Source: Allium sativum
Lineage: Eukaryota > Streptophyta > Magnoliopsida > Asparagales > Amaryllidaceae
DNA: 64,000 nt
Assembly (NCBI GenBank): GCA_030737875.1
Contig: CM060911.1
Location: 96,058,599-96,122,598, forward strand
Direction of reading: 5' to 3'
In this document: piece by piece, positions 33,101 through 45,479 of the stretch
Position numbering within the stretch: position 1 is the first letter of the stretch
Layout: every line of letters starts with the position of its first letter
Position numbers and translations under genes: made by a program
The notes under the pieces: model-generated
Databases searched by the model: none
The model's input: the letters and a program-made list of their open reading frames with translations, nothing else
What the model was told of the DNA's origin: nothing

Positions 33101-36100
33101 ATTTTACGAACTGCAGCGCTGCGGCGAGTTCGTTTTAATTATTTATATATAAACCTTTAAACTTCTTTAAAATGAATTCAACTCCATTTAACTCTATTTG
33201 AATTCCTTGATTCAAATACCAATCTCACTTTTATTTGAATTCTATATTCAAATTTCAATTCCTTTTCTATTTGATATTCAAATTCAATACTTGAATTTCA
33301 ATTTGAATTCCCTATATTCAAATTCAATACTTAAATTCATTTGAATTCTCTTATTCAAACTCTGTATTCAAATTCCATTTGAACTTCCATAATCCAATTT
33401 CTATATTTGAATTCTATTGAAATTCAAATATTCAAACTCCTTTTTAAATTCTATATTCAAAATTCCATAATTTAAAACCCATTTGAATTTCATATTCAAA
33501 TCCCATAGATTAAATCCTACTTGAATTCAATTTGAATCTCTTATATTCAAATTTCATTTTCCATTTCCATTTGAATTCTAATATTCAAATTCATCTCCAA
33601 CCCCATTTGAATTCTAATATTCAAACTTATTTTTTTTTTACACCATTTGAATTTCTTCACTCAAATCTATTTGAATTCCCTTGAATTCAAATTCCATTTC
33701 AAAACCATTTGGATTTCCTATTTTGAAATCCTATTTGAAATTCTATTTCCAATTCTACTTTGAAAATCCTATTTCAAAGTTTATTTCAAATTCTATTTTG
33801 AAATTCTACATGCAAATCTCTATTTGAATTTCTTTATTCGAATTCCTTTGAATTCAAATTTTATTTTTAATTCCTTGAATTCAAATTCTATTTTTCATTC
33901 TAATCTCGTCTATTCAAATTCTATTTGAACTTCTATTTGAATTTCTAATATTCAATCTCCTTTTAAAATTCAAATATTTAAAATTCTTTTCTAATTCTAC
34001 TATTCAAATGTTATACTCAAATTTCATTTGAGTTATATATTTAAAAATTTCATTTCACATCCTATTTTGAAATTTCATTTCAAATTCCAATTTCACACTT
34101 GTATTTCTATTTCTGAATTATCAAATGATAATTCTTTTCACTTCATTTATAACTTCGTTATAAAAGAACTATTTATAAACTTCGTTTAAAAAGAAACTAC
34201 TTGTTTTATTTTTCAAAACAAGTTTATATTTTTATTCCATTAAAAATTCAAATTCAATTTAAAAATAGAATTTTTCCTTTTTAAATCTCAAATATCCTTC
34301 CACAATATTTTTATAAATCAATATTCAAGCCCAGTGATATTTTAAACAATCAAATCAACCAATTTTCATTCATTTGATTTTTAACACATCATATATGAAT
34401 ATATATGAAATCAAACAAACAGCAAATAGATAATATATTTTTGAGGAATCCTGTTGGATTCCTCCAACCTGTTTCCCTGCATCCACAGATGTTAGCACAT
34501 AAATAATACCCATTCTGCTTCGTGGCAGAATATCGCGGTATAGAAGGTCATCCACTAATCATAGCGTGGGGCGTATAGGGTAATCATCCGCTATGAAACT
34601 GCGGGCATCTGCTAATGAGACTGCGGGAATCCAACCAATCAATCAACCCAATATATATATATATATAGCCTAAATAACTAATATATATAAAACAACCAGA
34701 AAGCATTCACACAAGCAACAAACAATTATTTTTAATGAAATAAAAGTAATTCTAAAGGTGAGTGAGATTTACTCACCTAAATTGCAGTTGTCGAATATCC
34801 AATTAATTCCCATATCGTCTTAGCTACCAGTCATCTCGAATCATTTCGAATAAATTGTTTTTTTGAACCTAATGATGATTTAATTTTTAATTATCGATTA
34901 AACATCTTATAAATTTTAAATTAACTTCTAAAATAAATAAATAACTTTTCTATGTAATTTAAATCTTGGAAAAACTAATACCTTACTGATGTCGACCAAC
35001 TGTGAAACCCTTCAAGAATCATAGACTTCCATTAACGCAAAATTGCCTTATCCTTCTTTGATAATTCATCCGATGCTTTACAAACATCAATCACCTCCTT
35101 GAATCCCAGTGAACCGCCACCAGAACCGACATCAGCCTTAACAGAAATTTATCGCAGCTCATACTCGCCTTCGAACCCTCTGTCGAACCCTTCATCTAGG
35201 TCAGAACCCCTTATCGAGGCAACGAATCGATCAGCAACCCATTTCCCCATGTGCGAGCGCCTCATGACCCCCTCTAATACCATCGCGATCCCACAGTTTC
35301 ACCTCAGTTTCGAACTTATGGGAACATCGCGGTTCCTAATTATGACTTCTGAGTTACCCTCAATCAAAGCAAACAGAGCGTTGACTTCAACTTCGAAGCA
35401 TTCAGACCTCGACAACCTTAAATCCCCAAATCGCGACTGTCTACTGCTTCTCCTCACAACTTGCGATGCCCTGTCCATCATCGGAGACCCTCGGTGCACT
35501 GCGTCACACCCTCCCTGGTTGGATCTCGACTTGATTTTTTTTTTTTAATCGAAGAACTTGGATTTCTGAGCGGAAGAAAGGAAATGAAGAGGGCTTGAGT
35601 ATTTTTCTGGTTTGAGAAGGTAGGCTTGCTCATTTATATAGTTGCAAAGGGAAAACAGGGAGTACGCATCATTAATTCTTCTGTCTCCTTGATATCAAAG
35701 TTGGGAGGCCATTTTTTTCTGCTCGAGAAAAATAGGCTGAGCGTTTGTACAAAAAGAGGTCGGCTTGGGTACATGTTTAGGGTGGTTGATGTAAATAACG
35801 TAGGTCGGTTGATAAGAGGTTTTCTTTATTTGATTTGATTTTGATTAATACATTCTACAGAAATATCTCATGGTCCTTTACTCAAAATTCTGAACCATTA
35901 TTTAATCGTAATGACTGATGTTCCCAACGTTATTCACTATTCTGAATTCAACGAAATAGATTATACAATTTTATTTGAACGTATATTTAAAATAGCCATA
36001 TTAAATCATTTTAAATTCAAACAAATAAATTCTTCATCAATGAATTTCTATTATCATGGTTCAGTTTTATCTTCGAATTGAATTATTTCAAACTTCTCGT

Positions 36101-36239
36101 ATTTTGATAATTATCAAAATAAATCGTATTTCGATTATTTAAACAATAATCCAATAAAATACCATTTATATTATGAATTCAATATTTAAAACCATACTAA
36201 ATATTCAAAATAAACTGTTCAAAAATCTGGGTCGTTACA
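30178..36239 (-). repeat. Element C right (5') LTR
   Basis: Near-identical to 23016-29068. TATA at 35632-35641, leader ORF at 35299-35481, hairpin array at about 33170-34300, donor-like hairpin near 34757-34779. The internal sequence differs only by scattered substitutions and small length changes in T and TA runs. Confidence 0.95.
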
Positions 36240-36330
36240 TTATTTAAAATAATTCATTTTAAATGTTCAAAATACACTAAAATTGCCAAAATAAAAAATT
36301 TAAATTGGCCCAGATTTTCGGGTTGTTACA
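36240..36330 (-). repeat. Element B left LTR, resumed
   Basis: 36240-36244 is the second copy of the ttatt target duplication. 36245-36330 matches 44132-44217 and ends in the LTR terminus (minus strand TGTAACAACCCG). Confidence 0.9.
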
Positions 36331-37368
36331 ATCTCCCCCAGTTAAAACTTTTCATCCCCGAAAAGTAACAAAGTCGAAAGTGGTTTGATTAATCAACTCT
36401 ACGTTCGATCTGGCTTCCATTCTCCAACTTTTCAGTTTCTGAGAATTTCCAAATTCTTCAAAAATTTGGCTAACACCCCAAATTTTCGAAAAATTTCGCC
36501 ATAACCTCCCCTGCACCGGGAGCCACGGGAAAATCCCGAACTTGCCATACAGGCCCTCTGATCTCAAAAAAAAAAAAAAAAAGCCAAGCGGCTAGCTAAT
36601 CGGCTCATAAAATCATCATCACCTAAACAAAACAGTAAATTATAGTAAATATGTACCTATTTGTTGGGCAAACAAATTTTATTCTTCTTCTCTAGCCTCC
36701 TTGCTATGACCTGTTCAATGTAAGTACTTGTATATGCAAGCAAATGCGACCAATTTTCCATACAATTCAATATTTGATTCAATTAGGCTAAATGGTTCAA
36801 AATTATCAAACAAATAAACAAACAACACAAACATCAATCAATTAGTGAATTAGAGTTTCAAATTCATAATTTTGATACATATAAAAAAATCATGTTTTTG
36901 ATGCCAATTCACAACAATGTATTCTAGCTATATTAGTTTTGGTTCTCACACTAGTCTAATGGAAACATATAGAAATCACACCTTCGAAACACGAACATAA
37001 ATATTGATGATGCCATGCTCATTATCAACATCATCTCCGGGCGACTAGAGTGTAATTCTATATCTCTCCAGTATATTAAAACTTAGAATAAACGTTCATG
37101 ACGCGTATACGCGAAATCCTTATATACTCGATTGTCCAAATTCAAAATGAATAAATATTCAAATACATTTAAAACGGTTCAAATTTTCAAAACAAAATTG
37201 TTTTCATTTGAAAATTTATACTCTTCGCACTCGTTCTAGGATACTACTGATCCCATCTCTAACGAGTCATTCTAATTGGATATTACTAATCCAATATCTG
37301 ATGAATTCTTTCGTATGGTTCTAATGTGTCTTGTTCTCGAGCTCTGCAAACCAAAGCTCTGATACCAC
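36331..37368 (-). other. Element B internal region, non-coding
   Basis: 1038 bp. On the minus strand the purine tract ACTGGGGGAGAT lies next to the 3' LTR (36332-36343), preceded by TTTTCGGGGATGAAAAG, which looks like the end of a chromovirus pol. The only longer frame (36352-36567, 71 codons) has no enzymatic motif. A 15-A run lies near 36567-36581. Confidence 0.8.
37356..37367 (-). promoter_or_regulatory. Primer-binding site of element B (iMet tRNA)
   Basis: Minus strand TGGTATCAGAGC, one base after the LTR end. Confidence 0.9.
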
Positions 37369-40300
37369 TGTAAGAACCCGTAACTTCCCCGTGAAGGAAA
37401 GAGCGGATACTTTGAGAACAGGACAAAATAGAACGCAGATGGAAGAACATTTCATTGTTATTACAACAATTCCATTAGATACAAGAATATACAGAGTATA
37501 ACTGAATAAATTACATTCAACAAATATCAGAGATTTAAATTACATTTAAATACATCACAGCGGAAAATAATACAAAAGCACAACTGAAAGTGATACACGG
37601 ATACAGAGCTTTCCGAGCATCGTTCCAGCTGCAAATCAGGACCCTGTGAATATAAATCTGCAAAACCAAAACTACTAGCTGCCCATGTGGAAAATAGGGG
37701 CACCCAGAGTTTAGGTTAAAACAATAAACTCCAGGTCATTCATGTGACTGGTGTGAGAACTAAAACAGTTATTTAAAACTTTACTTTAAAGATAGTAATT
37801 CAAGGGACCACGCCGTATAACACGGAACGAGTTTCCTCCCAAGAATACTAGTGCATATAACAACACAACGCAATGCTTTTTGGAAAAAATGAAGCTATTA
37901 TAAGACCCAGGTCCCATCACACAATGCAACGCAAGCCGGAGGATAGGGTTTTCCCTTATAATAGCCAAACATTCTTGGTACGTTTAAAACAAAACATTTG
38001 ATACTATAATAAGTGTATAGTGTCAAAACAATTCAAATCATAAATATCAGTCATAGGCGGCATGGGTACCATCTATCATGTCGCCATACTAGTTCTACAA
38101 TTAAAACCGCACTATCACGTATTGGAAATTGGATTTCCGTCATGAGTCGAGGGAAGGGGCAAGCTCCTCTCCGGTTCGAGACACTCTAGCAAATGTCCCA
38201 GGACCCCACTCTGATCCTTGGATATTCAGGGCCGGTCCTCACCTAACTTTGGAGGATTAATTATTCCTGAACACACGTTTCCCGGTCCTTACAGACCTAT
38301 ATCCGAGGCGCCTCATATCCAACAACCGCACAGGTGAAAAGTATATAAATGTCAGGGCTGGTAGGTCACTGACACCACCCTAGCTAGAAAGAAATGTCGT
38401 GCTCTCCCTATAGTCACTATCCCGTTTTTGACTCATACCGAGGTGTGAGGCTCGCGAATTCACGTTATACACAAAGCTACGTCACACAGACCATGCTTTG
38501 ATCATCAACTACAAGACTTTGCTTTTCAACAGAAGCCTTGATCAACTGCCACTTACGCGTGCCACACTGGCAATTCAATCCATGCGACTGATGTCCATCG
38601 ATATACAACCTCTGAGCTCGTACGTCTCAGAGAAGGGCGTTAAGCAAGAGAATAAATTCTCCGCCGCCAAACAGATGTATATTTAATAGAGATCAATCAA
38701 CACAGAATAAAATCCAATGTCAGACACACAATCCATTTACAAGTTCGTTCTGGGTCTGAACGAAACCGGAGGCACTTTCCTCGCATATCCATCCATCTCC
38801 AAGTACGTCTGGACGATCACCAACTGTTTCCCTCATCTTGGGTGTACAGCCCAATCAAGATCATCAGTAATCACCCAAACGATGTGAAGACTTCCGGTCT
38901 TGAACCAGCGTCTTCATCTTCGACATCTCGTCGAATCGGTTATTCAGAATGGGTATAAGCCCGGCTTTTCTGAATAACCCACGTATATGATAAAGAAATG
39001 TTACACAAACACAACAAACGCCTCATTCCAACTCAGAATATTCTTTTATTTACAAAATCACATTCTTAGGGAAAGGTTCCCATTAATTTTATCCAAGATA
39101 AATTCTTCTAAATTTATTCTATAATCTTCCTTTGGATATCATTTCAAACTAGTCAGGATTAGCGAACCACACCGAAGTAATTATTTATTTTATTTCCCAA
39201 TCCCAACCTATATATCCCACGGAGAAAACTGGTAATACTCCATATCTAACACCACAGTGTTATCGGTAAAATTAATTACCATCTCACGTTCAAATCTAAT
39301 TAAAGATTTAACTATCGCTTTGGAGCTAAACTGGTGGTACTCCATTCTCGATCACCTTTCAGATTTGATAATTTAAATTATCAATTCACATTTCAATCTA
39401 ATTAAAGATTCATTAAAACTCCACTTAGTTTTAATCCTTTCAAAAATCAACATCTTGCCTTTAACTGGGTTAAAGAACCAATGTCATCTAAAACACGATT
39501 CACGATAAACCCAAATCACATTTGATATTAATTACAAGGCTCTGAATAGAAAATATACAGGCTTATATTCAATATCAAATTCTGAAACCAACAAATATCA
39601 TATTAGAAATAACGATATAAAATATATCTTTCAAATTCCCATAACAATATCTGTATAGTCACGAAATCCAACATCGAAATATTCCGAAGATAATTTTGAT
39701 TCAACTCCAGTCCAATCCACGCATTGGGAATATTGATTATTTTTAAAATCACTTTCAAATTCAATTTATTTATTTCAAAAATAAATTGATTTTAATTCTG
39801 GTTCAAAACTAGTTCATTTCGATAAAAATCTATTTTTATCTTTTCAAATATGGAATTTTTCAGCCCAATTTTTCCCAAATCATTTCTTATGATTTTACAC
39901 AAATTAAAGGTATTTTTAATAATTTTATCAAGGCCCATACAGTTGATTTCCATCAACGGCCATCGAACTGCACTTACAGCGACCTTTTCCAAATTTGATT
40001 TGGACATAATTCCAAATCCAACCGTTAGATTTCAAATTTTTAATATTCATTGGAAAGCTCTTTTCGATACGAACCCAACGGTTCCGGTTTTAGGAGAATC
40101 CGACGGTCGAATCTCCCGCAACGTCAATTCGAAGTCAATGGTCGAAATTTACGAACTACCGCGGCGCGGCGCGTTCTATTCGGGCCATTATATATAATAT
40201 ATATATATATATATATTATATATATTTCGTCGATTTCCTTTTTAAAACGTATTTTATAAATCGTTTTAAATTCGTTTCACAAACAATTTCAACTTCATCT

Positions 40301-43300
40301 TCAATTTCAAATCGATTTGATTTCAATTCAATTTGAATTCATTTCTATTTTATTTAATTCGAATTCAAATTCGTTTCAATTCAATTCAAATTCAAATTCG
40401 TTTCAATTCAATTCAATTTGAATTTACCTTCTATTTAATTCAATTCGAATTTATTTCAAATTGATTTCAATTCAATTTCAGTTCGTTTTAAATTTCATTC
40501 AAAACGATTTCAATTCGTTTTTAATTCAATTTCAATTTAATTCAATTTGAATTCATTTCTATTCAATTCGAATTCAAATTCACTTTCTATTCTATTCGAA
40601 TCGAATTCACTTTCTATTCGATTCGAATACATTTCAAATTTATTCAATAAAATTTCAATTTGAATTTTAATCTAATTTAATTTGAATTTCATTTCAAAAT
40701 ATTAAATTTTGAAATCACTTTTCAATATTCATTATAAAACGAATAAAATCGATATAAATATCGTTCGCGTCAAAATAACGCATCTCTAATCCACACGGCT
40801 TTATATTTTTCAAAAACTTCTTTATTCTATTCAACAAATGAATATTTATTCTATTCAACACATGAATCTATATTTCTTTCAGCACACGACTAATCTCAAC
40901 ACATGAGTATTGTCAACACATCACTATTTTTGTTATGTAAAATATTTTATAAAATTATGGTATCTATCGTTTGATTTTCAATCAGACTCCACCGTGAAGT
41001 AGTTCTAATTTTAAATATGATAAAGATGTAAATTTTATTATATAAAATATTTCACTCAACACATGAACATTGTCAACACATGACTATTTTTATATTCAAC
41101 ACATGAGTTTTCTTTTATAACATTCATTATTTTCCCGATTGGAATGAGGCCCAATCAATCACCATATAATGTTAATTATATGGATTCCATACAACACATG
41201 TATATAATAGCAATGATAAACAATCAACCAACATCCAAAGTGCACCACACAACTGCATAAGCATTAAATATAAATAATTAACGCTTACACAGCGTGTCGA
41301 CCAATCGATCGACATACAATAAAATAATTGGGATTAGTGTACGCCAAATTTCATCCCAACACCCGTGTGGGGTTTCAAATCAACAAACACAGATTTTTAT
41401 TTGTGCAGTTGGGCGATGTGTAAAATTTATCATCCCAATCAATATCTGTCAAATCAGTGTATATAAACAAATCGGCTGATTTGTTTATAAATATTTATTT
41501 ATTCACTTTCACGTTAAAAATTATATTTTTAACGATAATTAATTTATTTCAACACATCTACATTTTATTATCGATTTCACATCAACATCACAAACAATTT
41601 TCACAACACATCAATCAAATAAACAAGCCATCCATGATCTGTGGATGACCGGTGTCGGGTGCTACTAAGAACCGTCTGCATCCTAGTATATATATATATA
41701 ACTAGAAAAAGAGATTTAGAGTGAGAAGTTCTCACCGATAGCTATTCCAACCCCACGACACTTCTAATGTAGGAAATCATCACTGTGCTCGCCTTTCATC
41801 ACTTTCGTTGCCCGTAGCCACTACATGTATAAAATTGAATTTTTACTTTAACATAATAAAAATCAGATTTTTTATTTCATCGCTATAAAAATCTCATTTT
41901 TACTTTAACATAATAAAAATCAGATTTTTATTTCGCTACATATATAAAAATTGAATTTTTACTTCGCTACTATATAGATAAAAATTCTATTTTTATCACG
42001 CTACTATATAGATAAAAATCCTATTTTTACATCGCTACTATATAGATAAAAATTCTATTTTTATCACGCTACTATATAGATAAAAATCCTATTTTTACAT
42101 CGCTACTATATAGATAAAAATTCTATTTTTATCACGCTACTATATAGATAAAAATCCTATTTTTATCACGCTACTATATAGATAAAAATTCTATTTTTAC
42201 ATCGCTACTATATAGATAAAAATTCTATTTTTACATCGCTACTATATAGATAAAAATTCTACTTTTACACCGATGTTCATATAATAAAGGTTATATTTTT
42301 ATCACGCTATTCTCTATATAAAGATTATATTTTTATATTCTCTATTATATAGAAATTTTATTTTCAATACACTACTTATATAAAAATAGTATTTTTATAT
42401 CTTCTACTATATAAAGGTCATATTTTTATTACTCTACACAAGTAAAAATCATATTTTTGATTCGCTACATATATAAAGATCAAATTTTTAATATCTCTAC
42501 TTTATAAAAATATCGCCTTTCTTCTTTATAAAAATACCGCTACTTTCAAAATGAAAATCTAACTTTTCTACTATGAAAAATCCAATTTTCCTACAATGAA
42601 AAGTCTCATTTCACATCACATGTAAATCGTATTTTTATTTTTATTTTTATCATTAAAAATTATATCTTTTTAATGTTTCAAAATCACTACTTTCCTATGA
42701 TAAAAACCATTGCTTTCATAGGATAAAGATCATCACTTTCATAAGGTAAAAATCATTCTTTTCATATTAAAAATCATTCTTTTCATATTAAAAATCATTC
42801 TTTTACGTTTAAATATATAAATATAAATAAAAATCAATTCTTTTTCAGCAATGCTATAAATAAAAATTGATTTTGATCTTCTAATATCAATTACTTTAAA
42901 TAAATCAACATAAATAACTAAAGAAATTAAAACAAAAACTTACAATGGGCTTGGGGGAGGGGGATGACGCGGCTGGCGTCTAGGGAGGAAGGCGGAGGGC
43001 TGTAGTGGCAGCGGCGGCCCACAATTGGTCGGAGGGGGTGGCTGCTTCTCGATGGGGTGTTGGTTTTTTTCGATTTCGGGGTTTGGTGGGCTCTTGGCGC
43101 GGAGAGGGAGGCTGAGAGGATTGGATCGACGTCGGGGGGGGGGGTGAAGATGCGGCGGGATGGTGGAGGGGAGGTGGTGCACGATGGCAGCCAACGTGGG
43201 GAGGCGCGTCGCCTCTTCGATCTGGAGGAGTCCAGTTTTTTTATTGTTTTTTTATCGGGGGAAACAACTGAAGGAGGAAAAGGAATTTGAAAGGGAGGGG

Positions 43301-44217
43301 GGTTAATGAATATATTAATTTTATTATTTATTTTACTTTTCCAAACCCTAAATGTTGACTTTTAATTCGAACACCTATTGAGACCCAACGACTGTCGCCC
43401 CTAGCTAACTACCCCCATTCCGAACACAATGGGATATGTTTCGTAAGCCGATTCGATTGTTCCGATCAGTTTTCATTAAAAATCAACATATAACTCTATA
43501 TATTAAATTTGAACGCGCATTTCCATTTACTGGGGTCACATACTAACTCGAAAAATTCCAGAAAAATATTTTCTAGCCTCATATTGACGATACGGTCCTA
43601 ACAAAACTAGTTTCGTCGAATTCTGAGACCGTTGGAAAAATGGCCATTTTCCAGTCGATTAAATTCAACTAAAACTGGTCAAAACACGTTTTACTTCGCC
43701 ACACTCACATATTGACTCGAAAAATTATGAAAATTGGAATCTAGCAATTACTTGACGTCACGGATCCAACAAAAGTGGTTTTTTCGAAATCCGAGGTCGT
43801 TTGCAAAATGGCTATTTTTAAGGGCCGAAATTCCATAGCGAATATTCAAAATTTTTAACTGGACATATCTTTTGATTCCCGCTATGAAATTTCAATTTGT
43901 CGGATTCGTTGGAAAGATATTCTCAATTAGATCCCATTATTTTTGGTTTCACTAAAATCCAGTTTATTTTGCACCCGGTGCATTCAATTGAAGATTGAAA
44001 TCGAATTATCGAACTACCGCGCCATTTTCAATTCTATTTATAATTATATATAATTATTTATATTCAAACGACGACGTATATAATATATACGTTCTAATTC
44101 TATTCAAAATAAATTTTCCATCGACATTATTTAAAATAATTCATTTTAAATGTTCAAAATTCACTAAAATTGCCAAAATAAAAATTTTAAATTGGCCCAG
44201 ATTTTCGGGTTGTTACA
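37369..44217 (-). repeat. Element B right (5') LTR, uninterrupted
   Basis: 6849 bp. It carries the empty site of element C at 44127-44131, the hairpin array (about 41820-42800), the leader stem (37894-37965), the triple-hairpin block (37679-37757) and a palindrome with one end base changed (38303-38314). Confidence 0.95.
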
Positions 44218-44686
44218 ATTGTTTTCGACGAAACCACTTTTGTTGGAACAGGAATGTCAAATTGTTGTTAAGTTTAATTTTCCCGAATTTTTCGAATTAA
44301 TATGTGAGCGTGGCGAAGGAAAATGTGTTTCGTCAGTTTTGGTCAAATCGGATCGACTAGAAAAAGGGCCATTTTTCGAACGGTCTCAGAATTCGACGAA
44401 ATTAGTCTTGTTAGGACCGTATCGTCAAAACAAAGCTAGAAATAATTTTTCTGTAATTTTAAGAGTCCGTATGTGGCCCCGGTAAATTTAAATGTACGAT
44501 GGAATTTAATAAATAAATGATTTAAATATTAAATTTAATAAAACAGGTTACAGACGTTAGTTGGGCTCATGGGACATAGCCCATTGTGTTCGGAATAGGG
44601 GTTATTAGCTAGGAATGTTTGTCGTTGGACTTGAATTGGAGATAGTGGCTAAACGGGCCTTAAGGGTCAATTAAATAATATTTTAA

Positions 44687-44696
44687 TATAAATATA
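44687..44696 (+). promoter_or_regulatory. TATA-like site, LTR A
   Basis: TATAAATATA, about 50 bp before the GC-richer leader that starts at CAGCCGCCGCC. Confidence 0.35.
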
Positions 44697-45334
44697 CCTT
44701 AGGAAATACTCCTAACCCTAATCTAATATTTAACAGCCGCCGCCAAGAACAAAACCTATGGCCAGAAAGTTCCAAACCTAAATCGATCCGTTCTCCTAAT
44801 CTAAGCTATGGTTTCTGAAACTTGTAAAGCTAAATTGTAGAGCTCGGCGTGATGGACAAGATGAAAGGTGATGATTTTGACTAGAGCAGCGTGGTGGCCG
44901 ATGTGGCACCAGAAAGATTCGGCATTCAAAGCCAAACCCCGGGCTTGGGATGCGTGCGAGTTCAACGGCGTCTCTGCCGTGGGTGGCGAGCTCAAGGCGG
45001 TCGGAGGGGCGGATTCCAATCTGAGTTCGGTGGTCCGATTGGTGGTGCGTGGTGAAGATTCCCAAAAACAACGATAGGTTTCGGTTTGCTTCAGTAAAAC
45101 AGTAAGGGAGAAGGAGGTTTAACTCTCTAATGACTTAACTAATTAAATTAATCATTATTTAATTATATAAATGGTAATTAAATGTTTAAAACATCTGTAA
45201 CTTGATCAAACAGGAACAAAATCGAACGATTTCGATTGCGTTGGAATCATATGAACAAGATCTACATGATGGTACAAACTAGGACTGAAACAGAGCGAAT
45301 CAAAATTCAGGGAAATTTCATATCTGAATTGATT

Positions 45335-45340
45335 GGTGAG
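45335..45340 (+). promoter_or_regulatory. Donor-like GGTGAG, LTR A
   Basis: TTGATTGGTGAGATTTC lies between the GC-richer leader and the hairpin array, the same relative place as AGGTGAGTAAATC in C. Confidence 0.3.
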
Positions 45341-45479
45341 ATTTCTATATTTTAAAATAATTAAAATTTAATTATTTCGCGTTATTTAAATTCCATATGA
45401 ACGTTAATTTGCGATGTATGATATTGCTATGTGTTGTTATTCATTTTTGATGTGGATTGATGAATTCTGTTATGCATAT

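Larger units (their letters stand above)
23016..36239 (-). mobile_element. Element C: young LARD-like retrotransposon
   Basis: Two LTRs of 6053 and 6062 bp, nearly identical by eye, flank a 1109-bp internal region. On the minus strand the LTRs start TGTAACGACTC/CCAG and end GGGTCGTTTCA. The primer-binding site TGGTATCAGAGC (30164-30175) follows the 5' LTR, and a purine tract AAGGGGGGAAGAA precedes the 3' LTR. No polymerase domain is present; only the end of a chromovirus-like pol, with TTTCGAGGACGAAAT, remains near the purine tract. The 5-bp target duplication is perfect and the empty site is visible, so this is a recent insertion into B. Confidence 0.95.
16283..44217 (-). mobile_element. Element B: LARD-like retrotransposon with giant LTRs
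   Basis: Two LTRs of about 6.8 kb flank a 1038-bp internal region (36331-37368). The minus strand carries TGGTATCAGAGC right after the 5' LTR and a polypurine tract before the 3' LTR, so the element points left. LTR ends are TGTAACAACCCG and CGGGTTCTTACA. By eye the LTRs agree at about 96-97%, so it is older than C, E and F. No gag, protease, RT or integrase fits in the internal part. The left LTR is interrupted by element C. The flanks tctgt and attgt match at only 3 of 5 bases, but sequence A continues across the site. Confidence 0.9.

Noticed and set aside
44796..45077. Overlapping frames on both strands in the GC-richer leader of LTR A
   Set aside because: GC-rich segments give long chance frames on both strands. 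Neither shows a known motif or a counterpart in other LTR families.
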